This document shows positions 13,355-21,912 of a stretch of 21,912 bases of DNA, one piece after another (position 1 is the stretch's first letter; the number at the start of each line of letters is the position of its first letter). Where the stretch lies: positions 1 through 21,912 of the IMG/VR virus record IMGVR_UViG_3300021185_004475; one strand, 5' to 3'. Below the pieces are notes generated by a model that was given only the letters and a program-made list of their open reading frames with translations, was not told the DNA's origin and searched no databases. The position numbers and the translations under genes are program-made. This DNA comes from a virus.

Positions 13355-13687
13355 ATGGCAAATATATTTAAAAATAGTATAAAAGGACCTGTTGGAACAG
13401 GTGGATTAGGTGTTTACACAACACCAGCAGCAACATCAACAACTGTGATTGGTGTAAATGTAGCAAATATTGTATCTGAAAACATTTATGTAGATGTACA
13501 AATAACCGATAACTCTGCTAGTGTTACTAAATATTTAGTAAAAGGAGCAGTTATCCCAAATGGTTCATCAGCAGTTTTAGTTGGTGGTGACCAAAAAGTA
13601 GTTTTAGAGGCAAACGATTCGATAACAGTAACATCTAATGTTAATAATTCAGCAGATGTTATTTTATCAGTATTAGAGATATCATAA
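13355..13687 (+). CDS. small structural protein (110 aa), paralogue of the gene ending at 62
   Basis: The protein reads as one compact beta domain: VYTTPAATSTTVIGVNVANI, then ENIYVDVQITDN, then KYLVKGAVIPNGSSAVLVGG, KVVLEANDSITVTS and DVILSVLEIS. I recall short proteins of this style (TTPAxTxTTVIGVxVAN at the start, LSVLE at the end) annotated as virion structural proteins in marine T4-like phages. Its likely role is a small virion or fibre-joining protein, which is inference. The C-terminus resembles the partial gene at 3-62, and both lie just upstream of a giant fibre gene. There are no cysteines, signal peptide or membrane segment. Confidence 0.75.
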   Translation: MANIFKNSIKGPVGTGGLGVYTTPAATSTTVIGVNVANIVSENIYVDVQITDNSASVTKYLVKGAVIPNGSSAVLVGGDQKVVLEANDSITVTSNVNNSADVILSVLEIS

Positions 13688-13690
13688 ATA

Positions 13691-13694
13691 GAGG
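13691..13694 (+). promoter_or_regulatory. ribosome binding site of the second giant fibre gene
   Basis: GAGG at 13691-13694 lies three bases before the ATG at 13698, closer than usual but the only candidate. It supports ATG 13698 as the start of the long right-hand gene, ten bases after the previous stop. Confidence 0.5.
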
Positions 13695-13697
13695 TTA

Positions 13698-16600
13698 ATG
13701 GAATACGGTGGAAAGAATCCAAATGGAATAAATCAAGTCAGTCAAAGTTTACTTTCGATTGATGTTCAAGGTGTAGAGCAAATAAACATATCAACCTCAT
13801 CGGTTGATATTAATACATCTTTGAATGTCGAAGGTGGAATAACTGCATCTTCGTTTAGTGGTTCTTTTACTGGTTCATTTAAAGGAGATGGTTCTCAATT
13901 AGAAAGTATTCCAACAACTGCACTTACTGGTGATATTGGTAGAATAGCTGAAGGTTCAGCAACTGCATCAGTTTTAAGTGGAACTTCATTCGAAGTAAGT
14001 GTACCTACAAATATAGTAGGTAATGTAACATCAACTGGTGATTTAGATATTCAAGGAGAGTTATCTGCATCTTTATATAAAGGTGATGGTGGGGGATTAT
14101 ATAATATACCCGCTGATGCATTAGGTGATATAGATAGATTAAAATCAGGTTCAATTGAAGCTATAATATCTCCCAATAAAGGACTTAGAGTAGAAACTGG
14201 TGTTACTGTAAGAGATTATCTTATTGTAACTGGTAGTGGTGTTTTTAAGAGTGATGCAAAAGTAGATACATTCTTATTAGTAGGAACTGATTTAAAAGTA
14301 ACAGGTTCAGCAGATATAGCAAATAATTTAAATATATCCAACGATTTAACAGTTGGTAATAACTTAGCTGTAAATGGAACAATTACTTCAAATGAGTTAA
14401 TAACAACATTTATTTCATCATCAGTAATTTATGCATCAGGTTCAAATGTGTTTGGTGATGAGAGTACTGATTCACATCAATTTACAGGTTCAGTATTAAT
14501 TAAAGATTCGGTAGTAATTCCGGTCTTTAGTTCAGAACCTGCTGGTGGTCAACTTGGACAATTATATTATAACTCAACTGATACCAACATATTTAGATAC
14601 ACTGGTTCAGAATGGGAACCTGCAGCTGGTACTGCTGGTACGTCTGGTACTTCTGGTACTTCTGGTACATCCGGAAGTGGTGGAACTTCTGGTACAAGTG
14701 GTACAAGTGGAACAAGTGGTACTGGGGGTTCATCTGGTACAAGTGGTTCTGGTGGAACATCTGGAAGTGGAGGTTCAAGTGGAACAACAGGTTCAGCTGG
14801 TACATCTGGCTCTGGTGGAACTTCTGGTTCTGGTGGAACAAGTGGCTCAAGCGGAACATCTGGTTCTGGTGGAACATCTGGAAGTGGAGGTTCATCTGGA
14901 ACATCTGGAAGTGGAGGTTCAAGTGGAACATCTGGTTCTGGTGGAAGTTCTGGAAGTGGAGGAACATCTGGTTCTGGTGGAACAAGTGGTACATCAGGAA
15001 CTTCTGGTACATCTGGTGTAGATGGAGATGATGGTACTGATGGTGTAGATGGTAATGATGGTTCGGATGGAGAAGATGGAACTTCTGGTTTAGATGGTAC
15101 ATCTGGTAGTGGAGGTTCATCGGGCTCTTCAGGTTCTTCTGGTAGTTCTGGTTCATCTGGTTCTTCTGGTATTGGTGGTGGTGATGGAGATGATGGTTCG
15201 GATGGAACATCTGGAACAAGCGGAACATCTGGAATAGATGGTACTGATGGTACTGCAGGAAGTGGAGGTTCAAGTGGTTCTGGTGGAACAAGTGGTTCTG
15301 GTGGTTCATCTGGTTTAACTGGAGCTGGTGGTGGAGATGGTTCATCTGGAACAAGTGGTTCTGGTGGTTCATCTGGTAGTGGTGGTTCAAGTGGTTCTGG
15401 TGGAACTTCTGGTAGTGGAGGAACATCTGGTACAAGTGGAACAAGTGGTTCAGCTGGTAGTGGAGGAACTTCAGGTTCTGGTGGTACGAGTGGAGCACAA
15501 GGTGAAGATGGTGAACAAGGTACAAGTGGTTCTGCTGGAACAAGTGGAACAAGTGGTACGAGTGGTACGAGTGGAACGAATGGTACTGCAGGGAGTGGAG
15601 GAACTTCTGGTAGTGGTGGTTCTTCTGGTATAGATGGAACTGATGGTACTGCTGGTAGTGGAGGTTCATCTGGAAGTAGTGGAACATCTGGTACAAGTGG
15701 AACAAGTGGTACATCTGGTTCTTCTGGAGTATTATCCTTAACAGGCACAACTGATAATGGGTTAATTACATTAAATGGTACTGCACCAAACGCAACTGTT
15801 GAAAGTAATCTTACTTTTGATGGTACAACATTAAACATAACAGGTAACTTAAATGTAACGGGTACACAAACAAGTGTAAATACCGAAACAATTTTGTTAG
15901 CAGATAATATTATAACTCTTAATTCAAACTTTACAACAGGTACTCCTTCAGAGGATGGTGGTATTGAGATATTAAGGGGTTCTTCAGCAACTAAAAAATT
16001 CTTTTGGGATGAATCATCCGATAGATGGTATGCTGATAACGCATTAGAATCAAACAATCTTTATTTAACTGGTGTAACTCAACCAACTATATTCTTTAAT
16101 GGTTCTTCGGATAGTGGAATTGATATGGCTATTAGAGCAACACCTGAAGGATTAGATTTCTATGAACCAGAAGATGGAAACAAAATACATTTCCAAGTTT
16201 TAGATGATACTGGTGTAAATGCAGTATTTGGATATAAACTAAATGGTACTGAAATTGTAGATACATCCCGTAACTTAGTTAATATTGGTACTATTAATAC
16301 TGGACAAGGTGCAACTGAGGTTTATAATATGAACCAAAATGTTCGTACAACCGATTCACCTACATTTGATAATTTAACAGTTGGTGATAGTGGAAACACT
16401 GGAACTTCTTTAAATATTATAGCAACTAATACGGCTGGTTCTCCTGCCGCAACTGCTATGATTAATATGAGTGGTTATGAAGGTAGAGCAATTGGTACTT
16501 TATTTACTGATGTATCTTATAGTGGACAAGAATGGTTTAGTGGTTTACGATATAGTGGTGGATTTGCTAATTATCAAATTGGATATCATTCAAGTGGTGG

Positions 16601-19600
16601 ACAAGCTGAATACTCAGCAAACTCATTATTAACAATTAACAAATCAGGTGAAGCAACATTTAGTGGTGGTGTAAACTCAACCTTCCTTAATACTGGACAT
16701 GGTGATAATGAGTTGTACGCAATGAACCAAAATGTTCGTACATCTGATAATGTTGAATTCAATCAGGTAACTGCTGGTAATTTTGTAGGAAATGTAAGTG
16801 GTACTGCTGATAGAGCAGAGGCAGTTGATTCAAATGATACTAGAGGTACAAATGATTTACCAAATAGTAAAGAAAAGGGTGTTTACTTTGATTTCAAAAG
16901 TAATGCAACCAATGGATTGAGTGATGGTGGTTCGTATAACGGACAAATGCATTGGAGAAGTTATGGTGGTGGTTCTGATTTAAGTGGAGGATATCCAATT
17001 CAGATTTCATATACTGCTAGTGGTAGATTATGGAGTAGATTAGGAAGTGGTACTACAACTTGGAATAGTTGGAGACAAATATTAGATAGTGTATCTCAAC
17101 CATACGCATATAATATGAACCAAAATGTTCGTACATCTGATTCTCCTCAATTTGCAAGAGTTTATTTAGATAATACAAATAATTATATAGATTCGAATGG
17201 TAGTTATCTATCATTTAAATCAGGTGGTAACGAAATGTTATTTGGTGGTTCAACATCAATGTACATTAACTATCGTGCAGCACTTGGTGGAACACCAACT
17301 CATTGGATTTGGAATGCTGGTTCATCATCATCATTTTCACAATTTACTTTAGGTAGATTAAACGCTGATAATTTATATGATAGAAACAATACTGGATATA
17401 GAGTAGACCCTGCATCTACTTCTATCTTAAATGAGTTAAGAGTAGATGGGTACATAAGACATAATGGTGATACAAATACTTACATTAGATTTGTAGGAGC
17501 TGATGATTTACAATTAGTAGCAGGTGGTAGACAAATGATTAGAATGGATGAAGGTACTGATCCTGATATTCTTCAATTAGGTGATTCTGCTACATACACT
17601 AGAAATGAAGGACATTTAATTGTTGGTCAAACTGGTATATCATATACAAATACAGATAATGCTCCATTGGTTGGTTCAAAAACTGATAATAGAGTACATA
17701 TCAATGGTTCAATTCAATTAACCAGCAATAACGATGCTATCGTATTCGGTAGAGGAACATCTTCATTTATGAAAGATGAAGAAATTGGCTTCGGATGGGG
17801 TGGTGGTTGGTATATGACCGATGGTACTTACCTAAGAGTAAGAAATAATAAAATTCTTTATTCAACTGGTGAATTTTGGGCTAGTAGATTTAATGATGTA
17901 AATAATACTGGATATTATGGTGACTTTGCATCTACATCAAATTTAAATCAGTTAAATGTTATTACTTTAAATGTTAGTGGTAACACTACATTAGGTAATG
18001 GTAATGGAGATACAACTCATATTAATGATATAGTTCATATTGGAGCAACTGATAGTGGTAATTCTGATTTATTCTTTGGTGAAGGTTCTACAAACAACAT
18101 TAGATATGGTGTTCATTGGAATTGGGATTCAGGATATAGATTTACTTGGAACACGAGAAACAATGGTACTGATACAACATTATTCTACTATGATACTAAT
18201 AGTACATCTTATGTATATTGGAATAGACACTTCCATATGCAGAATAAGGAAATTAACTATGTAGGTCAATTACACTTTAATGATAATGTTAGATTCTATG
18301 ATGAAGGTAATGATTCATATCTAAACTTCAAATATGGAGATTCTAATGCAGGTGGTATTAAGTTCGTAAATGGTGGTGGTACTCGAAAGGGGTATGTATA
18401 TGCTGATAATAGTGGATTTGGTTTATTAGATAATGATGGAAGTTGGGCAGTAAGAACCCAAACTGGTTCCAATCCATTAGAATTAAGAACTAATAATAAT
18501 GTAGAATTCTACGTTTATGATTCATACACATATTCACCAGGTTCATCAAGAGCACCAATATTTTATGATTCCAATGATACAGGGTATTATTCAGACCAAA
18601 ACTCAACAACTAGATTAAATAGATTATACATTAATCCAAGAAATGATAATTATAATGTTGGTTCTATCAATAGTACAAATAATCAAAGTGATTGGCAAAA
18701 TCTTACTAATACAAATGGACAATTTACTGTAACTCAGTATAATGCAATACAAAACTATACAAATTCACCAACGGGTCTTTATACATATGGTTCAGTATTA
18801 AGTACGAGAACAGTAAATCACTCATTCCAATTATATTCATCACATACTGGTGATTTAGCATATAAAACACAATGGAATAACGATAATTACTCAGGATGGT
18901 TAACCATTCCTGCTTATGGTAGAAATGGTGGTAACTCTGGTAATGCTTTATATGCATCTCAATTTATTGATTCAAATAGTACGGGTTATTACGCAGACCC
19001 TGCATCAACATCAAATTTTTACAATTTACAATTAACTGGAGCTAAACACACATACCTTTATATAAGTCCAGGTAATGGATATGAGGCTATGGTTAGGTTC
19101 AATGGTGGTAGTGGTAGTACTTGGTATGCTGGTAGTAGAACTTCTTCACAATTAGTAGGTTCAACTGATGCATGGCATGTATATTCACAAACTAGAGGTA
19201 GAACTGTTTCTGGTACTGATAATTCTGGTAATACATATTCTTATGCTTCATCAAGAGCACCAATATTCTATGATTTAGATAATACTGGATACTATGTAAA
19301 TCCTGCTGAAGCATCAAGACTACAACGTCTTTATGTTGAAGGTGGACATGGTGATACTCGAATTCAATTACACTACAATAATGGTAATGATATTTATGAT
19401 TCTCATCTAACCTTATGGGCATCTGAGCCAGGTATCACTTATGATAATAGTGGTATTGGTGGTAACATAAACTTTAGTGGACAATATTATGGTAGACAGA
19501 CTAATAGTAACGCTTATGGTACATATCTAAGATTTGATGTAAACTCAGGATATAGTGAATTCTGGTCAACTACTGGTAGTGCTGGTAGTTCTGGTGGACA

Positions 19601-21912
19601 AGGTACAAGACAATGGTATGTGAATCATAGTGGTGATAACTTTTCAAGAGTTTCATCTAGAGCACCTATATTCTATGATTCGAATAATACTGGATTTTAT
19701 GTAAACCCAGATAATACTTCAAACATTAGATATCTAAAGGTCAATACGACTGGAACTTCATCTAGTACACGAGCATTAACAATTAAAGCAGATGGACAAT
19801 CCGAACTTAATTTTGGTTCATATCCTGCATCTTGGACTTCGGCATTACAAATTCAAAATAACAACAATTCGAATTTCATTTGGATTTCACCATTAGATAA
19901 TGGACAGAATGCTAGATTTAGAACTGGTGGAAGTGCATTGGATTTTTACACCGATGGTGCTAATAATACTGGAACTCGTTCATTATTTGTAGGAAGTGGG
20001 TATGCTCAAGGTATAAGTTCATTAAGAGCACCGATATTCTATGATTCAGACAATACTGGATATTATTTCGATGGTGCATCAACATCCAAATGGAATGCAT
20101 CTAATCAAAATGGATATCATACATTTAATAATTATGGACTTGGTGTAACTGGTACATATTCATCCTATCGTTTACAATTAGTATTCGCAATGGGTTCATC
20201 ATATAGACCGAATTCGGCTGGTACATCAACCGCTAATATGTATGGTATTGGTTGGTCTCATCCAAACGCTGGTTCATTAGGTGGAGCTAATAACTTAACT
20301 GACCATGGTATGTTGATTGTCAACAACGGGTCGTTTAGAGCAGCATTATCAAATAGTTTAGTAGTAACTTCTGAAGTAAGAGGAACTCTTTTCAGAGATT
20401 ACAATAGTACGGGATATTATGTAGACCCTGCATCAACTTCAGTACTAAATCAACTTCAAGTTAATGGATTAACAGTTGATGGATATAAACTTGCAGATAC
20501 AGCTTCAAGAAGTGTAAGTGCAGGACAATGGGTAACTATTGCTACGGGAAGTGGTAGACAATATGCTACCTTCAATGTATGGGATACTAATGGTGGTAGA
20601 CATGGTTCAATGTCATTTACTGCTGGTATTTCTTATGGTGGAACTGGTACAATTACATTATTGGGTAAATCTTGGTATAGTTCTGGTGGTATTTTTAATA
20701 ATATTAGAATTAGAAAAAGTGGTACATATGATACTCATTACCTACAAATTTATTGTGATACTGCTGGTACATTATATTACGCAATAACAAATAACTTTCA
20801 AAGTAGTGGTTGGTCACTAACAACATCCGGTACAGGAAACCCTGCTTCTTCAACAGCTGCAGAAGTAGTACCTGATACATATCCTGGTTTGGGTACAAAT
20901 CAAGCAATTGCTGCATCTAGATACTATGATGTAAATAGTACTTCTTACTATGGAGATTTTGCCTCTACATCTTATATGAATGATGTAAGAGCTAACATTT
21001 TCTACGAAAGAGAAAACACCGCATATTACTTCGGTAGTTCACAGGGTGATGCTCGAATGAGAAATGTTAGATTTAATAGTGTTGATATTGAAAGTGGGGC
21101 AACTATTGAATCGGTAAACAATAATGGTAGAATATATTTAGGTGGTAACTTACATATTGATTCATATAATGGAAATGATATTTATCTGAATTACTATTCA
21201 GGTAGAAGAACGAGAACATTCTATTCATCAAATAGAGAAGCTTGGAGGTCTGATACAAATGGTATTGTTTACGCATTCGCACAACATCGTTCACCAATCT
21301 ATTACGATTATAATAATACAGGTTATTACTCTGACCCTTCAGGCGCTTCTAATTTCAATACATCTATAAGAGCAACTGAAATTTACGCTAGAAATTGGTT
21401 CAGAAACGATAATAGTGGTGAAGGTTTATACAACCAAGCAACTGGAATGCATTGGTATTCTGATTCAAATAGAAGATGGAGATTATATGGTGGACAATCG
21501 ACAGTTGAAATTGGTATGTACACTTCTGGGAATAGCCTTAGAGGTTATTACTACGCTGATAATAGTAATAACATTGGTATTTTAGATGCTGGTGGAAGTT
21601 GGGCAATTAGACACGCAAATGATAATGGTACTTATTTCTATACTGATAATAGTGCATTAGAATTTAGTGTTGGTAGAGATACAGTAGGTGGTAACTATGG
21701 TACTGTTAGAACTCATTCTACTAGAGGTGGATGGGGAGGATACTCAATTAATGGTAATTGGGTGTTTATGCATGACCATTCAAACGCAGCAGGTATCTAT
21801 AATGATATCGAAAATGAGTGGGCTATCTATATGTTGAGAAACTCTTATGTAGAGTTAATGTACAACGGAACTTGGGAATTAGCAACTCGTAGTGGATATG
21901 GTTTAGCTAGAG
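13698..21912 (+). CDS. second giant tail-fibre protein, C-terminus beyond window (at least 2738 codons)
   Basis: From ATG 13698 (MEYGGKNPNGINQVSQSLLS) I followed this frame to the window edge and saw no stop; frame was checked directly at many points. Order by residue: 1-310 N-terminal Ser-Gly repeats with SGSFTGSFKGDGSQLESIP, SLYKGDGGGLYNIPADAL and FISSSVIYASGSNVFGDEST cassettes like those of the first fibre, then GQLGQLYYNSTDTNIFRY; 311-677 perfect Gly-X-Y shaft; 678-790 a VESNLTFDGTTLNITG and NTETILLADNIITLNSN module usual in phage fibres; then a long distal part with three NQNVRT motifs and about eleven APIFYDSNNTGYY-type motifs. Such proteins often end in an intramolecular chaperone or receptor-binding tip, which would lie past 21912. 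It probably encodes a second fibre, parallel to the gene at 86-11563. Confidence 0.9.
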   Translation, partial: MEYGGKNPNGINQVSQSLLSIDVQGVEQINISTSSVDINTSLNVEGGITASSFSGSFTGSFKGDGSQLESIPTTALTGDIGRIAEGSATASVLSGTSFEVSVPTNIVGNVTSTGDLDIQGELSASLYKGDGGGLYNIPADALGDIDRLKSGSIEAIISPNKGLRVETGVTVRDYLIVTGSGVFKSDAKVDTFLLVGTDLKVTGSADIANNLNISNDLTVGNNLAVNGTITSNELITTFISSSVIYASGSNVFGDESTDSHQFTGSVLIKDSVVIPVFSSEPAGGQLGQLYYNSTDTNIFRYTGSEWEPAAGTAGTSGTSGTSGTSGSGGTSGTSGTSGTSGTGGSSGTSGSGGTSGSGGSSGTTGSAGTSGSGGTSGSGGTSGSSGTSGSGGTSGSGGSSGTSGSGGSSGTSGSGGSSGSGGTSGSGGTSGTSGTSGTSGVDGDDGTDGVDGNDGSDGEDGTSGLDGTSGSGGSSGSSGSSGSSGSSGSSGIGGGDGDDGSDGTSGTSGTSGIDGTDGTAGSGGSSGSGGTSGSGGSSGLTGAGGGDGSSGTSGSGGSSGSGGSSGSGGTSGSGGTSGTSGTSGSAGSGGTSGSGGTSGAQGEDGEQGTSGSAGTSGTSGTSGTSGTNGTAGSGGTSGSGGSSGIDGTDGTAGSGGSSGSSGTSGTSGTSGTSGSSGVLSLTGTTDNGLITLNGTAPNATVESNLTFDGTTLNITGNLNVTGTQTSVNTETILLADNIITLNSNFTTGTPSEDGGIEILRGSSATKKFFWDESSDRWYADNALESNNLYLTGVTQPTIFFNGSSDSGIDMAIRATPEGLDFYEPEDGNKIHFQVLDDTGVNAVFGYKLNGTEIVDTSRNLVNIGTINTGQGATEVYNMNQNVRTTDSPTFDNLTVGDSGNTGTSLNIIATNTAGSPAATAMINMSGYEGRAIGTLFTDVSYSGQEWFSGLRYSGGFANYQIGYHSSGGQAEYSANSLLTINKSGEATFSGGVNSTFLNTGHGDNELYAMNQNVRTSDNVEFNQVTAGNFVGNVSGTADRAEAVDSNDTRGTNDLPNSKEKGVYFDFKSNATNGLSDGGSYNGQMHWRSYGGGSDLSGGYPIQISYTASGRLWSRLGSGTTTWNSWRQILDSVSQPYAYNMNQNVRTSDSPQFARVYLDNTNNYIDSNGSYLSFKSGGNEMLFGGSTSMYINYRAALGGTPTHWIWNAGSSSSFSQFTLGRLNADNLYDRNNTGYRVDPASTSILNELRVDGYIRHNGDTNTYIRFVGADDLQLVAGGRQMIRMDEGTDPDILQLGDSATYTRNEGHLIVGQTGISYTNTDNAPLVGSKTDNRVHINGSIQLTSNNDAIVFGRGTSSFMKDEEIGFGWGGGWYMTDGTYLRVRNNKILYSTGEFWASRFNDVNNTGYYGDFASTSNLNQLNVITLNVSGNTTLGNGNGDTTHINDIVHIGATDSGNSDLFFGEGSTNNIRYGVHWNWDSGYRFTWNTRNNGTDTTLFYYDTNSTSYVYWNRHFHMQNKEINYVGQLHFNDNVRFYDEGNDSYLNFKYGDSNAGGIKFVNGGGTRKGYVYADNSGFGLLDNDGSWAVRTQTGSNPLELRTNNNVEFYVYDSYTYSPGSSRAPIFYDSNDTGYYSDQNSTTRLNRLYINPRNDNYNVGSINSTNNQSDWQNLTNTNGQFTVTQYNAIQNYTNSPTGLYTYGSVLSTRTVNHSFQLYSSHTGDLAYKTQWNNDNYSGWLTIPAYGRNGGNSGNALYASQFIDSNSTGYYADPASTSNFYNLQLTGAKHTYLYISPGNGYEAMVRFNGGSGSTWYAGSRTSSQLVGSTDAWHVYSQTRGRTVSGTDNSGNTYSYASSRAPIFYDLDNTGYYVNPAEASRLQRLYVEGGHGDTRIQLHYNNGNDIYDSHLTLWASEPGITYDNSGIGGNINFSGQYYGRQTNSNAYGTYLRFDVNSGYSEFWSTTGSAGSSGGQGTRQWYVNHSGDNFSRVSSRAPIFYDSNNTGFYVNPDNTSNIRYLKVNTTGTSSSTRALTIKADGQSELNFGSYPASWTSALQIQNNNNSNFIWISPLDNGQNARFRTGGSALDFYTDGANNTGTRSLFVGSGYAQGISSLRAPIFYDSDNTGYYFDGASTSKWNASNQNGYHTFNNYGLGVTGTYSSYRLQLVFAMGSSYRPNSAGTSTANMYGIGWSHPNAGSLGGANNLTDHGMLIVNNGSFRAALSNSLVVTSEVRGTLFRDYNSTGYYVDPASTSVLNQLQVNGLTVDGYKLADTASRSVSAGQWVTIATGSGRQYATFNVWDTNGGRHGSMSFTAGISYGGTGTITLLGKSWYSSGGIFNNIRIRKSGTYDTHYLQIYCDTAGTLYYAITNNFQSSGWSLTTSGTGNPASSTAAEVVPDTYPGLGTNQAIAASRYYDVNSTSYYGDFASTSYMNDVRANIFYERENTAYYFGSSQGDARMRNVRFNSVDIESGATIESVNNNGRIYLGGNLHIDSYNGNDIYLNYYSGRRTRTFYSSNREAWRSDTNGIVYAFAQHRSPIYYDYNNTGYYSDPSGASNFNTSIRATEIYARNWFRNDNSGEGLYNQATGMHWYSDSNRRWRLYGGQSTVEIGMYTSGNSLRGYYYADNSNNIGILDAGGSWAIRHANDNGTYFYTDNSALEFSVGRDTVGGNYGTVRTHSTRGGWGGYSINGNWVFMHDHSNAAGIYNDIENEWAIYMLRNSYVELMYNGTWELATRSGYGLAR
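14628..15728 (+). repeat. perfect Gly-X-Y shaft of the second fibre
   Basis: Residues 311-677 form 122 consecutive Gly-X-Y triplets with no phase break that I could find. The wording differs from the first fibre: GSG is very frequent beside GTS and GSS, so many Gly-Gly pairs occur, and Asp-rich blocks appear (GVDGDDGTDGVDGNDGSDG from 15018, GGDGDDGSDG from about 15177, GEDGEQ near 15500). No proline is present. The GT(F/L)FG interruptions of the first fibre are absent. Confidence 0.9.
16322..17150 (+). repeat. three YNMNQNVRT(T/S)D motifs
   Basis: Y(N/A)MNQNVRT followed by (T/S)D and a short strand occurs near 16322, 16715 and 17110. The DNA of the core, ATGAACCAAAATGTTCGTAC, is identical in all three. 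The motif resembles the DQNLRTTDSVTF-type linker seen in cyanophage fibres. It probably marks the start of successive beta modules. Confidence 0.75.
17361..21372 (+). repeat. about eleven APIFYDSNNTGYY-type repeats in the second fibre
   Basis: The motif (R)APIFYDSxNTGYYxDPAST followed by a short L/N-rich strand recurs near 17365, 17885, 18550, 18950, 19252, 19660, 20025, 20385, 20910, 20990 and 21285. Spacing is irregular, about 80-665 bases, with different beta-rich inserts between copies. The best-kept copies begin SSRAPIFYD (18550, 19252, 19660); diverged ones include FNDVNNTGYYGDFAST (17885) and ANIFYERENTAYY (20990). I recognise this as a known repeat of large marine phage fibres; it probably caps each beta module. 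Confidence 0.8.

Noticed and set aside
13683-13690. CATAAATA resembling a T4-type late promoter before the second giant gene
   Set aside because: It overlaps the previous stop codon and lies only eight bases from the ATG, so a transcript starting there would have almost no leader and would lose the ribosome site at 13691-13694. It differs from TATAAATA by one base.
14612-15031. 139-residue + strand frame full of Trp (WYKWNKW style)
   Set aside because: Third-frame reading of the GGT/GGA-AGT/ACA triplets of the second shaft; not a protein.
14567-16057. 496-residue minus-strand frame rich in PEVP/PLVP, and a 385-residue one beside it
   Set aside because: These are the reverse reading of Gly-Ser-Thr codons in the Gly-X-Y shaft. 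The biased composition removes stops on the opposite strand. There is no ribosome site or plausible protein, and the + strand frame explains the region.

Overview
The window looks like part of the tail-fibre/adhesin region of a double-stranded DNA tailed phage, most likely a marine T4-like myovirus. The evidence is AT-rich DNA, every convincing gene on the + strand with gaps of 4-52 bases, very large modular fibre proteins built from phage-type modules (Ser-Gly-Ser strand repeats, Gly-X-Y stretches, fibre tip domains), and a tail-fibre assembly chaperone. No replication, packaging, metabolic or RNA gene is visible, so neither the phage genus nor the host can be fixed from this window. Family assignments come from motif recognition by eye, not database searches.

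Layout: (1) 3-62, the last codons of a small gene. (2) 86-11563, a 3825-residue fibre protein: N-terminal attachment part, alternating 70/63-residue Ser-Gly repeats, two cupredoxin-like modules (one with lost ligands), several fibre modules, then about 1290 residues of Gly-X-Y repeats interrupted by a third cupredoxin-like module and a second globular domain, and a beta-rich tip. (3) 11577-12500, a PKD-like domain plus BspA-type leucine-rich repeats, a candidate adhesin. (4) 12507-12965, a tail-fibre assembly chaperone. (5) 13018-13350, a 110-residue mini-fibre protein. (6) 13355-13687, a 110-residue small structural protein whose C-terminus resembles the fragment at 3-62. (7) 13698 to beyond 21912, a second giant fibre gene with no stop in the window (at least 2738 codons): Ser-Gly repeats, a perfect 122-triplet Gly-X-Y shaft, then a C-terminal region with three copies of a NQNVRT motif and about eleven copies of an APIFYDSNNTGYY-type motif.

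The genes probably form one late transcription unit that builds two long fibres, with a chaperone for fibre folding and a separate small LRR protein that may act at the tip. The arrangement small protein then giant fibre appears twice, which suggests duplication of a module. Both giant genes share N-terminal cassettes and a shared ESNLTF-type cassette straight after the Gly-X-Y shaft, so they appear to be assembled from the same modules. The points most worth a second look are the cupredoxin-like domains with an intact His-Cys-His-Met set inside a phage fibre, the proline-free Gly-X-Y shafts with regularly spaced GT(F/L)FG interruptions, and the unterminated giant gene on the right.
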